From Phycisphaeraceae bacterium (GTDB taxonomy: Bacteria; Planctomycetota; Phycisphaerae; Phycisphaerales; Phycisphaeraceae), in contig JANQSF010000008.1 of the NCBI GenBank assembly GCA_028284155.1, forward strand, positions 1 through 64,000: DNA of 64,000 nucleotides, in the 5' to 3' direction. The first letter of the stretch is position 1, and each line of letters opens with the position of its first letter. The notes beneath the pieces are model-generated. The model saw only the letters and a list, made by a program, of their open reading frames with translations. It was not told the origin of the DNA and ran no database searches. Shown here piece after piece: positions 7,826-15,263 of the stretch. The position numbers were made by a program, and so were the translations under genes.

Positions 7826-7897
7826 GTAGGCCGGGCACGTTGCCCGGCAATTCGCTGTCGTCTTGCGCTCAACCGTCGGGCAACGTGCCCGGCCTAC
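7826..7897 (+). repeat. GTAGGCCGGGCACGTTGCCC palindrome, copy 3
   Basis: A complete element with perfect GTAGGCC and GGCCTAC feet. It occupies the whole junction between two cassette-like genes. The minus-strand gene to its right ends inside it, so the last few residues of that protein (GRPGTLPDG) are element-encoded. Confidence 0.9.
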
Positions 7898-8324
7898 CAA
7901 CTCCACATTCCGGGCATGCGCCCTCACTCCCCCGCATGTCATACCCGCACGCCCAGCACAAGCCACGGGCGATGCGGCGTTTCCTAACGATGTTAGTAGG
8001 TGTGGGCATGACGTAACCAACCACGGCGGTCAATGTGACGGCAATGGTGATGATTGTGGTTCCACCGAAACCAGGACCCGCTTCGAGCGGGCCGGTAACC
8101 TCCCATACGATCGGTCGACGCGGACGTGCAGAGTCACCTTCAATCCACGTCCGTCGTACCAATGCGCTGCGGACACCGAAATAGGTTGGAAATGAATGAG
8201 AACGTCGGGCGCCGCGTCCCATGGGCCAACCCCAAAGGACGAACATAATTGCGACCCAAAGCAAACCGATGATTGTCAATCGGACTATGCGTTGAGGCGA
8301 GTGTTTACGATGCCGGAGCATCAT
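7869..8324 (-). CDS. Membrane protein with zinc ribbon, tail encoded by a repeat
   Basis: A 151-residue protein with two hydrophobic segments (about 14-34 and 88-106) and a C-terminal four-Cys ribbon GLCWACGYDMRGSEGACPEC, the same architecture as the gene at 6325. The ribbon is followed by GVGRPGTLPDG, which is read from the GTAGG palindrome, and the stop codon lies in its loop. The original stop, and the integron-type site behind it, were therefore probably lost when the palindrome arrived. Function unknown. Confidence 0.8.
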   Translation of the reverse strand: MMLRHRKHSPQRIVRLTIIGLLWVAIMFVLWGWPMGRGARRSHSFPTYFGVRSALVRRTWIEGDSARPRRPIVWEVTGPLEAGPGFGGTTIITIAVTLTAVVGYVMPTPTNIVRKRRIARGLCWACGYDMRGSEGACPECGVGRPGTLPDG

Positions 8325-8327
8325 GCC

Positions 8328-8547
8328 GCCTTACGAATCATGCCGAAGTTGTGGGCCGACCACGGCAACCGGCCCATCTCAGCACATGCTATCCGGGCTT
8401 GTCAACTACCAGCGTCGGTGATGCAGGCCACAAGCTGAGAAACGAGCTAGTCCTAAGGCCGGGCACGTTGCCCGGTAATTGACTGTCGTCTTGCGCTCAA
8501 CCGCCGGGCAACGTGGCCGGTCTACCTGCTACAGCGGCTGGTTAGGC
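8328..8547. other. Decayed attC-like site interrupted by a palindrome
   Basis: It begins GCCTTACGAATC and ends in a perfect GTTAGGC that carries the stop of the next gene. The first 100 bases match the sites at 5121 and 6234 (GAAGTTG, GGGCC, CCGGGC, GTCAACT). A GTAGG-family palindrome (8453-8525) sits between this and the right core. Confidence 0.5.
8453..8525 (+). repeat. GTAGGCCGGGCACGTTGCCC palindrome, copy 4
   Basis: Arms AAGGCCGGGCACGTTGCCC and GGGCAACGTGGCCGG with the shared loop CTGTCGTCTTGCGCTCAACC. The left foot has changed to CTAAGG. It lies within the attC-like site 8328-8547. Confidence 0.85.
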
Positions 8548-8934
8548 GATGCGGTTCGTCTCCTCGCCACTGCTAACGAACTGCCCGCCAACCGCGCGTT
8601 CTAAGGCCGATAGTCTCTCGGCCAGGTCGGTTGCGTCACCCCGAGGTGTGACGTAGAGACAGCAAACGGGTTCTTCATACCCGAGACCAAACTCCACAAG
8701 GGCATCGGCAAGTGCCGCACGACCTTCAAGCAGCGACGGAAGCTTTTCCAATGACGCGCGCATGGCGGGCGGAAACTCAATGCCGCGTTCGGCCGCGATA
8801 CGGAGCTTTTCGAGGCCGCTCGTCGTCCAGCCGAATTGAACTTCCGGAAAAACAGCTTCGATGATCGCTCGGACCTCCGCGAAGGAACCAATCTCACCTT
8901 TGTCATCGCGCTCAAGTGCAAGTTCAGTTGCCAT
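8542..8934 (-). CDS. Hypothetical protein in the cassette array
   Basis: A 130-residue soluble acidic protein. Residues 15-75 form likely helices (SFAEVRAIIEAVFPEVQFGW and PPAMRASLEKLPSLLEGR), and the rest alternates sheet and helix with CCLYVTPRGDATDLAERLSA. No known family is recognised. Its boundaries match a cassette closely: an attC-like site ends 7 bases before the ATG and the TAA stop is inside a GTTAGGC core. Confidence 0.75.
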   Translation of the reverse strand: MATELALERDDKGEIGSFAEVRAIIEAVFPEVQFGWTTSGLEKLRIAAERGIEFPPAMRASLEKLPSLLEGRAALADALVEFGLGYEEPVCCLYVTPRGDATDLAERLSALERAVGGQFVSSGEETNRIA

Positions 8935-8940
8935 CCGATC

Positions 8941-9069
8941 GCCTAACGAACAGAGCTGAGCTGCCCCGCCACCGGAGCCGACAAGGCCCTACTCAGGGAC
9001 GGCGAGCCGAAGTGAATTGTACCCAGCACTAGAGCTCAGTTGGGGGTCGGCTCGAGCGGCTGGTTAGGG
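8941..9069. other. attC-like integron recombination site
   Basis: 129 bases from a perfect GCCTAAC to GTTAGGG. Both ends contact genes as expected: the right core contains the TAA of the gene at 9064, and the left core lies 7 bases before the ATG of the gene at 8542. Inner arms share GAGCCGAC and GTCGGCTC. Confidence 0.7.
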
Positions 9070-9699
9070 AGTTGCCCGGAACTCTGATATGCCCGCCCCG
9101 TCCAAGGTTTTCCGAACGACCTCTTCCGCGGCAACGCGATCGCTAGCGGCAAGATCGATGCACGAAGATTTGCCGCTCAAAGCGTACGAGTTGCCGGTCA
9201 CCAAACCCTTCCCGCCACCTTCGAGAACAGATTCGAGGCGGTCAACCAAGGCGAAGAATCTCTCGCTTGTGACAGGCTCCTCGATGTAAACGTAGAAGTC
9301 GTCGAGGCCGTCATCCCTTGTTTGACGGGTAGTGCGGCGGACCGGCACTGCCGCCGCGTGATCGCCCAGCAAGTGTTGATGGACTGCTTGGCGACACTCA
9401 GAGGGAGCCAACGCCAGGGCGGCGCTCGATAGCTGGGCGATCGCGTCGGGAACTGCCTGCTTGAGGTTCTCCCAGTTCGAGACACTGAATACCAAGACCG
9501 TGAACTCCTTGCCTCGTTCGCAGTGCTCAACAATCTCTATCCGATCAGTAGCACCAGCGTCGCATTCAGTGTGTAAGTCGACTGAGACACCCTCGGCTAC
9601 AGATGTGATCTCACGATTGACATGGTCAAAGGCAGCCGTGAGCACCTTGGCATGCCAACGTTTCACACGCCCGTCCACACTAAGCGCTCTGAATTGCAC
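9064..9699 (-). CDS. Hypothetical protein, first gene of the cassette array
   Basis: A 211-residue soluble protein without a recognised family. It has an N-terminal segment with VKRWHAKVLTAAFDHVN, a central acidic helix-rich part and a C-terminal stretch containing GGGKGLVTGNSYALSGKSS, which resembles a nucleotide-binding loop but is not a proper Walker A. A CCCTAAC core lies 6 bases upstream of its ATG and another at its stop. If the array is read from right to left, this is the cassette nearest the putative insertion point. Confidence 0.75.
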   Translation of the reverse strand: MQFRALSVDGRVKRWHAKVLTAAFDHVNREITSVAEGVSVDLHTECDAGATDRIEIVEHCERGKEFTVLVFSVSNWENLKQAVPDAIAQLSSAALALAPSECRQAVHQHLLGDHAAAVPVRRTTRQTRDDGLDDFYVYIEEPVTSERFFALVDRLESVLEGGGKGLVTGNSYALSGKSSCIDLAASDRVAAEEVVRKTLDGAGISEFRATP

Positions 9700-9705
9700 G
9701 CATCT

Positions 9706-9760
9706 CCCTAACTAGTGATTAAGTGGAACTCAACTTAACAACGGAATCCCGATGTTAACC
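9706..9760. other. Right-hand boundary of the cassette array (possible attI or short attC)
   Basis: A CCCTAAC core 6 bases upstream of the last minus-strand gene, followed by the imperfect palindrome TTAAGTGGAACTCAACTTAA and a GTTAACC end. It lacks the arms of the other sites, so an attI-like junction or a decayed attC are both possible. No integrase gene follows. Confidence 0.35.
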
Positions 9761-10132
9761 TGAAAACCCGCCTTGCTGGCCGCACGCGGCAATCCTGGGG
9801 CGCGCGTGGCTTCTTGCCGATTATCGCTTTCTCATTCCTGCGGGTCAATGTGTTGCGTTCATCTCTCATAGGGTCCATTTGGTGCGCGATTGTGCGCACG
9901 ATCGTGTCGCGCCGGCCCTTATGGATGAGCACTTTTTCACAGCCCGGATCGCCCGTCAGGCCCGTCAAATGCGTGTCCGGTTTTGTGTCTAGCCTGACAC
10001 GTTTCTGGCAGGGCCGACACGCGGATGCGGTTTTGGCGGGCGTGGGCGCGGGGGGTGACGTCGGGGTGACAAACGGGTGTGTTTGCGTAAGTCGCGGTGT
10101 GGTTTGGGGTTGGTCGTGGTTTGCGCGTTTGA

Positions 10133-10151
10133 GGGGAAGGGGTGGGGTGGG
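10133..10151 (+). other. G-quadruplex motif
   Basis: Four G-tracts, GGGG-AA-GGGG-T-GGGG-T-GGG, with loops of 2, 1 and 1 bases. Such short loops give a stable fold in single-stranded DNA or RNA. It lies about 455 bases upstream of the dnaN start. Confidence 0.75.
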
Positions 10152-10425
10152 TGTGACGTGTCAGGGCGCGCGTGCGTGTGGGTGCGTCGCGCACAAAGTG
10201 GGTGGTTGTGTCGGAGAAAGTTTGGGGGCGGGGTGTCGCGCTAAGCCGCGAGCGGTGGTTGGGCGGTCGGCCGAATGGGACGGGGTGCGGTTGCGAGGTG
10301 ACGGCCGGCGAATCCTGGCGTCCTGGGGAAGGTGTCGCCCTGCCGGGCAGCCGGCCGCGCCGCGGATGCGGGCGTCAGCAAGGGGGGCATCGCGGGCGGA
10401 ATACAGCAGCGCCGGGGCGCGTTGG

Positions 10426-10472
10426 CGAGCCTCTGTGGCGACTGAACAGGCCCGCCCGGCGAGGGCATCGCC
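10426..10472 (+). repeat. Dispersed GCCCGCCCGGC repeat, copy 2
   Basis: Reads GAGCCTCTGTGGCGACTG, then AGGCCCGCCCGGCGAGGGC, matching copies at 1522 and (inverted) 24371. It lies about 135 bases before dnaN. Confidence 0.6.
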
Positions 10473-10606
10473 CGCCCGACCCCGCGCGTCGTTTGACGTT
10501 CGATTGGCGGCGACGAGCCGGCCGAGACCGCCCCGCCACCGCTTGCCACAAAACCGCCCCGCCGCTACGCTGAATGTTCGATTCACAGTCAAGGAAGGAC
10601 ACGTCG

Positions 10607-11716
10607 ATGAAGGTCATTTGCGATCGTGGGGCTTTGCAGGAAACGCTCAATACTGTCGGGCCGGTCGTCCTGTCGCGGACGCCCAAACCCGTGCTGCAAT
10701 GCGTGAAACTCACGGCTGACGACACCGGGCTGACCGTCGCGGCGACCGACATGGAGGCGGCGATCCGCGTGACCACGCCGCGCGTCGAGGTGGCGGAGGC
10801 GGGCGAGGCGCTGATCCCGGCCGACAAGCTCAGCCAAATCGTCCGCGAGACGGTTGACTCGACGTTGCAACTCGAGACCGAGGGGGAGCAGACGCACATC
10901 CGCGGCGAGGACGCGCACTTCAAGGTGTTCGGCTACCCCGTCGGCGACTTCCCGCCGCTGCCGCAGTTCAAGGGCGAGGCGCAGTTCACGATCACCGGCG
11001 CGATGCTCAACAAGCTCATCCACCAGACGATCTACGCGACTGCGCGCGAGAACAGCCGGTACGCGATTAACGGCGTGCTCATGGAACGCGACGGCAACAA
11101 GGTCAGCGTCGTCGCGACCGACGGCCACCGGCTTGCCCTGGCCAAGGGCGACTGCAAAGCGGCCAAGGGCGACGACGAGGTCGGCAAGGCCGCGATCGTC
11201 CCGACCAAAGCGCTGCAACTGCTCATCCGCCTGCTCACCGACGACGACGAATCGGTGCGCGTCAAGGTCGCGGACAATCAGGTGTTGTTCGCCACTGAGA
11301 ACGCGCTGCTCGCGTCGAACCTGGTCGAGGGCAACTTCCCGCCCTACCAGGACGTCGTCCCCAAAGACGGCGACCGCAAAGCGACGCTCGCCACCGACGC
11401 TTTGCAAAGCGCCGTGCGGCGGGCTGCGCTGCTGACCAATGAAGAGTCGAAGGGCGTCAAACTGTCGTTCTCAGCCGACGGCCTGAAACTGACCAGCCGA
11501 GCGCCGGAAATGGGCGAGGCGGAGATCGACGTCGAGGTCCCCAAGTACGAAGGCGACCCGATCGAGATCGGCTTCAACCCCGCCTACATGCTCGACGCCC
11601 TGAAAGTCATCGACGCCGACCAGGTCCAACTCGACATGAAAGCGTCGAACAAGCCGGGCGTGTTGAGGACGGGGCCTAACTTCCTGTATGTGGTGATGCC
11701 GGTGAATTTGGGGTGA
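10607..11716 (+). CDS. dnaN: DNA polymerase III beta subunit (sliding clamp)
   Basis: A 369-residue sliding clamp that encircles DNA and tethers the replicative polymerase. It has the three-domain length and family segments, including MKVICDRGALQETLNTV at the start, a central HQTIYATARENSRYAINGVL region, VVATDGHRLALAKG, LVEGNFPPYQDVVP, and a C-terminal VVMPVNL that ends the clamp. The ATG at 10607 has AAGGAAGGA as a ribosome binding site; the 11 upstream in-frame residues are unlike the family. dnaA, recF and gyrB are not adjacent, so the classical dnaA-dnaN order is broken here, as in many planctomycetes. Confidence 0.97.
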   Translation: MKVICDRGALQETLNTVGPVVLSRTPKPVLQCVKLTADDTGLTVAATDMEAAIRVTTPRVEVAEAGEALIPADKLSQIVRETVDSTLQLETEGEQTHIRGEDAHFKVFGYPVGDFPPLPQFKGEAQFTITGAMLNKLIHQTIYATARENSRYAINGVLMERDGNKVSVVATDGHRLALAKGDCKAAKGDDEVGKAAIVPTKALQLLIRLLTDDDESVRVKVADNQVLFATENALLASNLVEGNFPPYQDVVPKDGDRKATLATDALQSAVRRAALLTNEESKGVKLSFSADGLKLTSRAPEMGEAEIDVEVPKYEGDPIEIGFNPAYMLDALKVIDADQVQLDMKASNKPGVLRTGPNFLYVVMPVNLG

Positions 11717-11839
11717 GGCGCGGCATTAAGGCAGGTCATCGATCTGACTATGGGATCGCTAGCGGCATCCGGTCAGACGGGGTTCATCGGTGTCAAGTCA
11801 ATGGCCTGACCTGCCCGTCTAATATCAGGAGATTACCGC

Positions 11840-12121
11840 ATGAAGGCATCTAAGCCGTCGGTGTTGGGTTTTGTCTTCTGTGTCATGTTGACGCCGTTGG
11901 ATATCGGGTTCGATCACCCCCTGAAAGCGGTTTCCCTGCCGTCCCGACACCAGCAAGAGATCAAAGCGATTGAGCGAGAACTAGCCGGACATTACCAGGC
12001 ACTTGCTGATTTGGATTACTACGGCATCGGACTGCTCGCCGATCACATCACCGATTGGGCTCGAAATGGTGTTCGAAATTGGTTGTACTACCACCGGTCT
12101 GCCCAGTCACAAACTTTGTAG
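11840..12121 (+). CDS. Small exported or anchored protein
   Basis: A 93-residue protein with a basic N-terminus and hydrophobic stretch (residues 7-20, SVLGFVFCVMLTPL), then a helical region EIKAIERELAGHYQALADLD and an aromatic tail. AGGAG precedes the ATG by a proper distance. The family is unknown. It is the only gene between dnaN and the convergent membrane protein genes, and it is transcribed in the same direction as dnaN after a gap of about 120 bases. Confidence 0.6.
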   Translation: MKASKPSVLGFVFCVMLTPLDIGFDHPLKAVSLPSRHQQEIKAIERELAGHYQALADLDYYGIGLLADHITDWARNGVRNWLYYHRSAQSQTL

Positions 12122-12271
12122 GGTCAGTTCGCGCACAACCCGTCGAGAATCCGACCGGCTCGTCGGGCACGATCACTCATCCATTGAAGTGCGATAGTCG
12201 GGGCATGGTGTGATTGTGGCGGTCAAGGTTGTTACACGTTGGATGTATGTCATACAGCCGTGCCACTACGC

Positions 12272-12766
12272 TCACTCTTGCCCTTCATTAAGACAATCGC
12301 GTATTGCCCCATGTAGTGCTCCCAAAGTGCGGTAGTAAAAGCCAACGGAGATCAACGCCGCGACAACGCCCGCGGTGAATACCCAGCCCCGTCCCCAGAC
12401 CGCAATGCTGCAGCACACCACCAGTGCGACAAGAACAACAGAGAGTTTGTTTAGTAAATCGTCACGATGAATCATTCGCGCTGTTTGGCACAAACACACG
12501 ATGAGCATCATCGTGCTAATCACGCCCAAAGTGATACCGCTAGTTGTGAGCGTCCTTGTGAGGCACCCAAACTCAATCGCCCTGGGAGTGAAAAACGGAA
12601 TCGCAACGCTGGTGAAGATGCACGACACTGCCAGGGCTGCTACAAACCCTGAAATCAGTCCACTGAAACGGCCCGGTATCCGCCACGTCCCCGCTGCGCA
12701 GCGTGATCTTCCCGCCAACTCGACCGCGCTACACCAAACTGCAAAAATCACAATCGGAATTACCAC
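12272..12766 (-). CDS. Multi-pass membrane protein, probably the C-terminal part of a frameshifted gene
   Basis: About 164 residues with four hydrophobic segments and no recognised family. It opens at a GTG and overlaps by 38 bases the 3' end of a zinc-ribbon protein in another frame. The upstream part of this frame has a stop, and joining the two would give one protein: zinc ribbon, polar linker, then five membrane helices. Either this is a single gene broken by a one-base frameshift (natural or a sequencing error) or the two genes overlap and are translated by coupling. Confidence 0.55.
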   Translation of the reverse strand: MVIPIVIFAVWCSAVELAGRSRCAAGTWRIPGRFSGLISGFVAALAVSCIFTSVAIPFFTPRAIEFGCLTRTLTTSGITLGVISTMMLIVCLCQTARMIHRDDLLNKLSVVLVALVVCCSIAVWGRGWVFTAGVVAALISVGFYYRTLGALHGAIRDCLNEGQE

Positions 12767-13118
12767 GCGGATGCGCAGGTTCTGACCTCAGCCATCCAAG
12801 GCCAAGGCACACGAATCCAATCACACCTGAGACTTGTAGTGCTCTCAACCCACGCTGACGCGTGCCTAGGATTTGCGTTGTCTCTGCACACTCACCGGAA
12901 TCCAGCGCGATGGGCAGGTCGGCTCGTGCTCTGGCTTTCGGCACCTCAACAACAGCAGAAGTGCTCGTGACGTAATCTTCGTCATTGAACTCAAGATTGA
13001 TCGCCATCTGGTCAGAATCAAGTTGTGATTGATCACCACAGTGAGGACACGTTACGGACAACAAGTCATCATCCGCATACTCAAATTGCCTATCACAGGA
13101 TTCGCACGTGATCATCAT
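12729..13118 (-). CDS. Zinc-ribbon protein, probable N-terminal part of a frameshifted gene
   Basis: A 129-residue protein starting MMITCESCDRQFEYADDDLL with a second pair of Cys in VTCPHCG, so a four-Cys MJ0042-like zinc ribbon occupies residues 1-30. A long polar linker follows, then a membrane helix (VSGVIGFVCLGLGWL, about 95-110), after which the frame continues for 20 atypical residues (PRGNSDCDFCSLV) and stops. This tail is where the neighbouring frame takes up a second membrane helix, which suggests a frameshift near 12,770-12,780. Confidence 0.6.
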   Translation of the reverse strand: MMITCESCDRQFEYADDDLLSVTCPHCGDQSQLDSDQMAINLEFNDEDYVTSTSAVVEVPKARARADLPIALDSGECAETTQILGTRQRGLRALQVSGVIGFVCLGLGWLRSEPAHPRGNSDCDFCSLV

Positions 13119-13208
13119 AGCCGGAGGCTCCCACGATCATCAGCTTATCCTCTGAACGAAACGGGGATTGTAGCGTCAAGACCAATCGACCCGGATTAAC
13201 AAGTAGCC

Positions 13209-13340
13209 GGGTGCCATCACACGGCCAGGGCGGAGCCGCCGGCAGTGTGATGCCGGGCGCAAATGGAACGACCGGTCGTCCAATGACATCCGACACGACG
13301 CTGCCGTCAGCCTTCGGCTAACGACCGCATCGTGGCACCC
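13209..13340 (-). repeat. GGGTGCCA-ended 132-base MITE-like element, copy 1
   Basis: Bounded by GGGTGCCA and TGGCACCC. In inverted orientation it matches the 131-base element at 62428-62558 along its length: shared GATGCGGTCGT, CCGAAGGC, GCGTCGTG, GCCGGCGGCT and GGCCGTGTGATG. A partial third copy is at 59668. Confidence 0.75.
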
Positions 13341-13367
13341 GTGCCCGACCATTCATGGGGCAAACCG

Positions 13368-13565
13368 ATGCCTGAACCATGCGACGCGTGCGGAGAGTTG
13401 GCCGACGAAAGGCGTGCGGATTCCCGCGGGCTGCAATTGTGCCCGGACTGCTATGGCCCGGTTGATGACGGCGTCCCGTGGCTTTGGCGATGGTTCGCCG
13501 TATCCCTGTTCAAGATCGCTGGGTTGACTGTCATTGTCGTTGTGCTGATTTGGCTGGCGATGTGA
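13368..13565 (+). CDS. Small zinc-ribbon membrane protein
   Basis: A 65-residue protein starting MPEPCDACGELADERR, with a second pair in LCPDCYG, giving a four-Cys zinc-binding head (residues 5-30), and a single C-terminal membrane helix FKIAGLTVIVVVLIWLAM. The ATG at 13368 is preferred because the 12 residues before it would be read from the MITE-like element. Function unknown; it belongs to the many small ribbon proteins of this window. Confidence 0.6.
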   Translation: MPEPCDACGELADERRADSRGLQLCPDCYGPVDDGVPWLWRWFAVSLFKIAGLTVIVVVLIWLAM

Positions 13566-13650
13566 AAGACGGTTTGGCAGGGTGCGCGAAACGCATCGTG
13601 CCTTGCCCTGCGATCTTGTATGTGATTGACGCGCGGCGCGTGCTGCGCCC

Positions 13651-14982
13651 TCACCACGTCCAGCGCACCTGATAGACATAACCCGGCTTCGGTTGAAGCA
13701 CTTCCCAGTAGACCCATCGGCCGTGCTCGGTGTCGCCGAGGAAGAAGTAGTTGTCGCTGTCGTAGTCTTCCGGTTCGATGCGTACTTCTTGCTCGTGCGA
13801 GGCGGCGGTGGCCCAGTATGTTTTGCAGGGGCGGTCTTCGGGGAAGATGATCAGGATGGAGGCTTCCTTCAGGCCTTCGCGGGCTTGCACGCCGACCCAC
13901 TGGTCTTGTTCGGACTGCATCGAGTTCCAGAACGTGCTTCGGACGCTGATCACGAATTCGCCGCCGATCGGGATCTTTGAGACGTCGCTGTGGATCTGGC
14001 GTTCGAGCATCAGGTCTTCGCCGACGAGCGAACGGCGTTGGATGGCGAAGATCTGGAAAGGGTGTCGGCCGTCGGGGCGACAGAACAGCTCCGTCCCGGT
14101 GGTCTTGGGCGCGGCGACGTACTTCGACCGGTCGGCCGTCTTCTGCACGGTGTGCGTTGATTGCAAGGTCAGCGCGCTGCCCTTTGGGCCGATCACGTTT
14201 TCGGAGACGCGGCGGGTTTGCCGCAGGTCCCAGATCAGGTCTTTGCGCAGGACGATAAACCCGTCGCGGTTGGGCGGCGGCAGCTCGTCGACGACCTGTC
14301 GTTCGGGGTTGGGCGTGTCGATGGCGACGGGTGGGCGTGACAGCCAGTCGTCGACTTTAGCGTGGATCCGCCGCGACATGGTCGAGGTGACCTGATCGGT
14401 GACGGTCCAGTCGTGTCGGATCGCCAGCCAAACCAGGACGGCCGCGACGAGCAGGATGGCCAGGGCGCTGCCGGCCATCCACCGCCAGGCGATCCGCGGG
14501 CCGCCGCCCCAGTCGTGATGCAGAACACGGATGGCCAACCGGTCTTCGTTCTCGATCGGCTCGTAGTCGATCCCACTGGCCAGAACACGTTCGACGAACT
14601 GTGCTTGCGATGCCGCGTGTTCTTCGGACTGTGAGAAACCGTCAGCCGAGTCGTCATCCTCGCGCACGTACACCAGCAGCGGCATGCCGCTTTGGCGATT
14701 GCGCTGCAGCGCGTAGTCGAACTCCCATTGTGTGAAAGAGCGTTGATCCGGCTCGGCCTCACTACCGCCGGTCACCTGCGTGCCGTACGCTCGGCCGACC
14801 AGGCAGATGACCGCGTCGCACTGGTCCATGTATTGGCGGAGCTTGTCGAGCAGGTCGCCGCCGCCCTGCCGGAAGTCGTCTTGAACAACGACCTCCACGT
14901 CACGCTTTCTCAACTCCGATGCGAGGCGCGCACGGTATTGGCCAAGCTCGGCCGTCACTGCACTGATGAAGACTTTCTTCAT
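13651..14982 (-). CDS. DUF4062-domain transmembrane protein
   Basis: A 443-residue protein. Residues 1-110 are a DUF4062 domain, a TIR/SEFIR-like alpha/beta fold: MKKVFISAVTAELGQYRARL at the first strand, DAVICLVGRAYGTQV in the middle, and FTQWEFDYALQRN before the end. One membrane helix follows near residues 170-195 (WMAGSALAILLVAAVLVWLA), then a Pro-rich linker and about 220 residues of an unrecognised, beta-rich domain that would be outside the cytoplasm if the N-terminus is inside. DUF4062 modules are common as signalling or effector heads in defence-type proteins. The ATG at 14982 gives the canonical N-terminus. Confidence 0.8.
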   Translation of the reverse strand: MKKVFISAVTAELGQYRARLASELRKRDVEVVVQDDFRQGGGDLLDKLRQYMDQCDAVICLVGRAYGTQVTGGSEAEPDQRSFTQWEFDYALQRNRQSGMPLLVYVREDDDSADGFSQSEEHAASQAQFVERVLASGIDYEPIENEDRLAIRVLHHDWGGGPRIAWRWMAGSALAILLVAAVLVWLAIRHDWTVTDQVTSTMSRRIHAKVDDWLSRPPVAIDTPNPERQVVDELPPPNRDGFIVLRKDLIWDLRQTRRVSENVIGPKGSALTLQSTHTVQKTADRSKYVAAPKTTGTELFCRPDGRHPFQIFAIQRRSLVGEDLMLERQIHSDVSKIPIGGEFVISVRSTFWNSMQSEQDQWVGVQAREGLKEASILIIFPEDRPCKTYWATAASHEQEVRIEPEDYDSDNYFFLGDTEHGRWVYWEVLQPKPGYVYQVRWTW

Positions 14983-15144
14983 GGAGAGTGTTTGATACAG
15001 GATACAAACGCCGCGCCGCATTCGTAAACGCGCGAGAGGTTTGCGGTGGTACCGGGCGTGGGCCGGCGTGGTACGACTCTGTGACGATACATGCGGCTTG
15101 AGACCGCGGCAAAGGCGGGCCTTGGCAGGGGAATGGCAAAGCAA

Positions 15145-15260
15145 GTAGGGTGGGCCAAGGCTCAGCGCGGCCCACCATTGGGCGCACATACCTCACTCGA
15201 ACTGTGACGTGGGCATTGATCGCGAATCGGTGGGCCGCGCAAAGCCTTGGCCCACCCTAC
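15145..15260. repeat. GTAGGGTGGGCC palindrome
   Basis: 116 bases. Arms GTAGGGTGGGCCAAGGC and GCCTTGGCCCACCCTAC are exact complements, with inner GCGGCCCACC and GGTGGGCCGC also paired. The loop is about 40 bases. A relative with the same feet lies at 52241. Confidence 0.9.
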
Positions 15261-15263
15261 CCA

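Larger units (their letters stand above)
9761..10606. other. Long non-coding region upstream of dnaN, strongly G-rich on the plus strand
   Basis: About 850 bases without a convincing gene. By hand count 10021-10260 holds roughly 123 G and 36 C, a GC skew near +0.55. The stretch contains a G-quadruplex motif and a copy of the GCCCGCCCGGC repeat. No DnaA box close to TTATCCACA was found. Confidence 0.6.

Noticed and set aside
9735..9968. Possible rpmH (ribosomal protein L34) near dnaN
   Set aside because: The basic text does not match the strongly conserved L34 sequence.
9761..10606. Replication origin with DnaA boxes
   Set aside because: No TTATCCACA-type boxes or AT-rich unwinding element were found, so an origin is not claimed here, only proximity.
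9814..10719. A 301-residue plus-strand frame upstream of and into dnaN
   Set aside because: Composition is Arg/Gly/Val from G-rich DNA, it overlaps the dnaN start in another frame, and it has no RBS or family resemblance.
10589..11407. A 272-residue minus-strand frame opposite dnaN
   Set aside because: Typical GC-rich shadow of a strongly coded gene; Arg/Leu/Asp-rich repetitive text.
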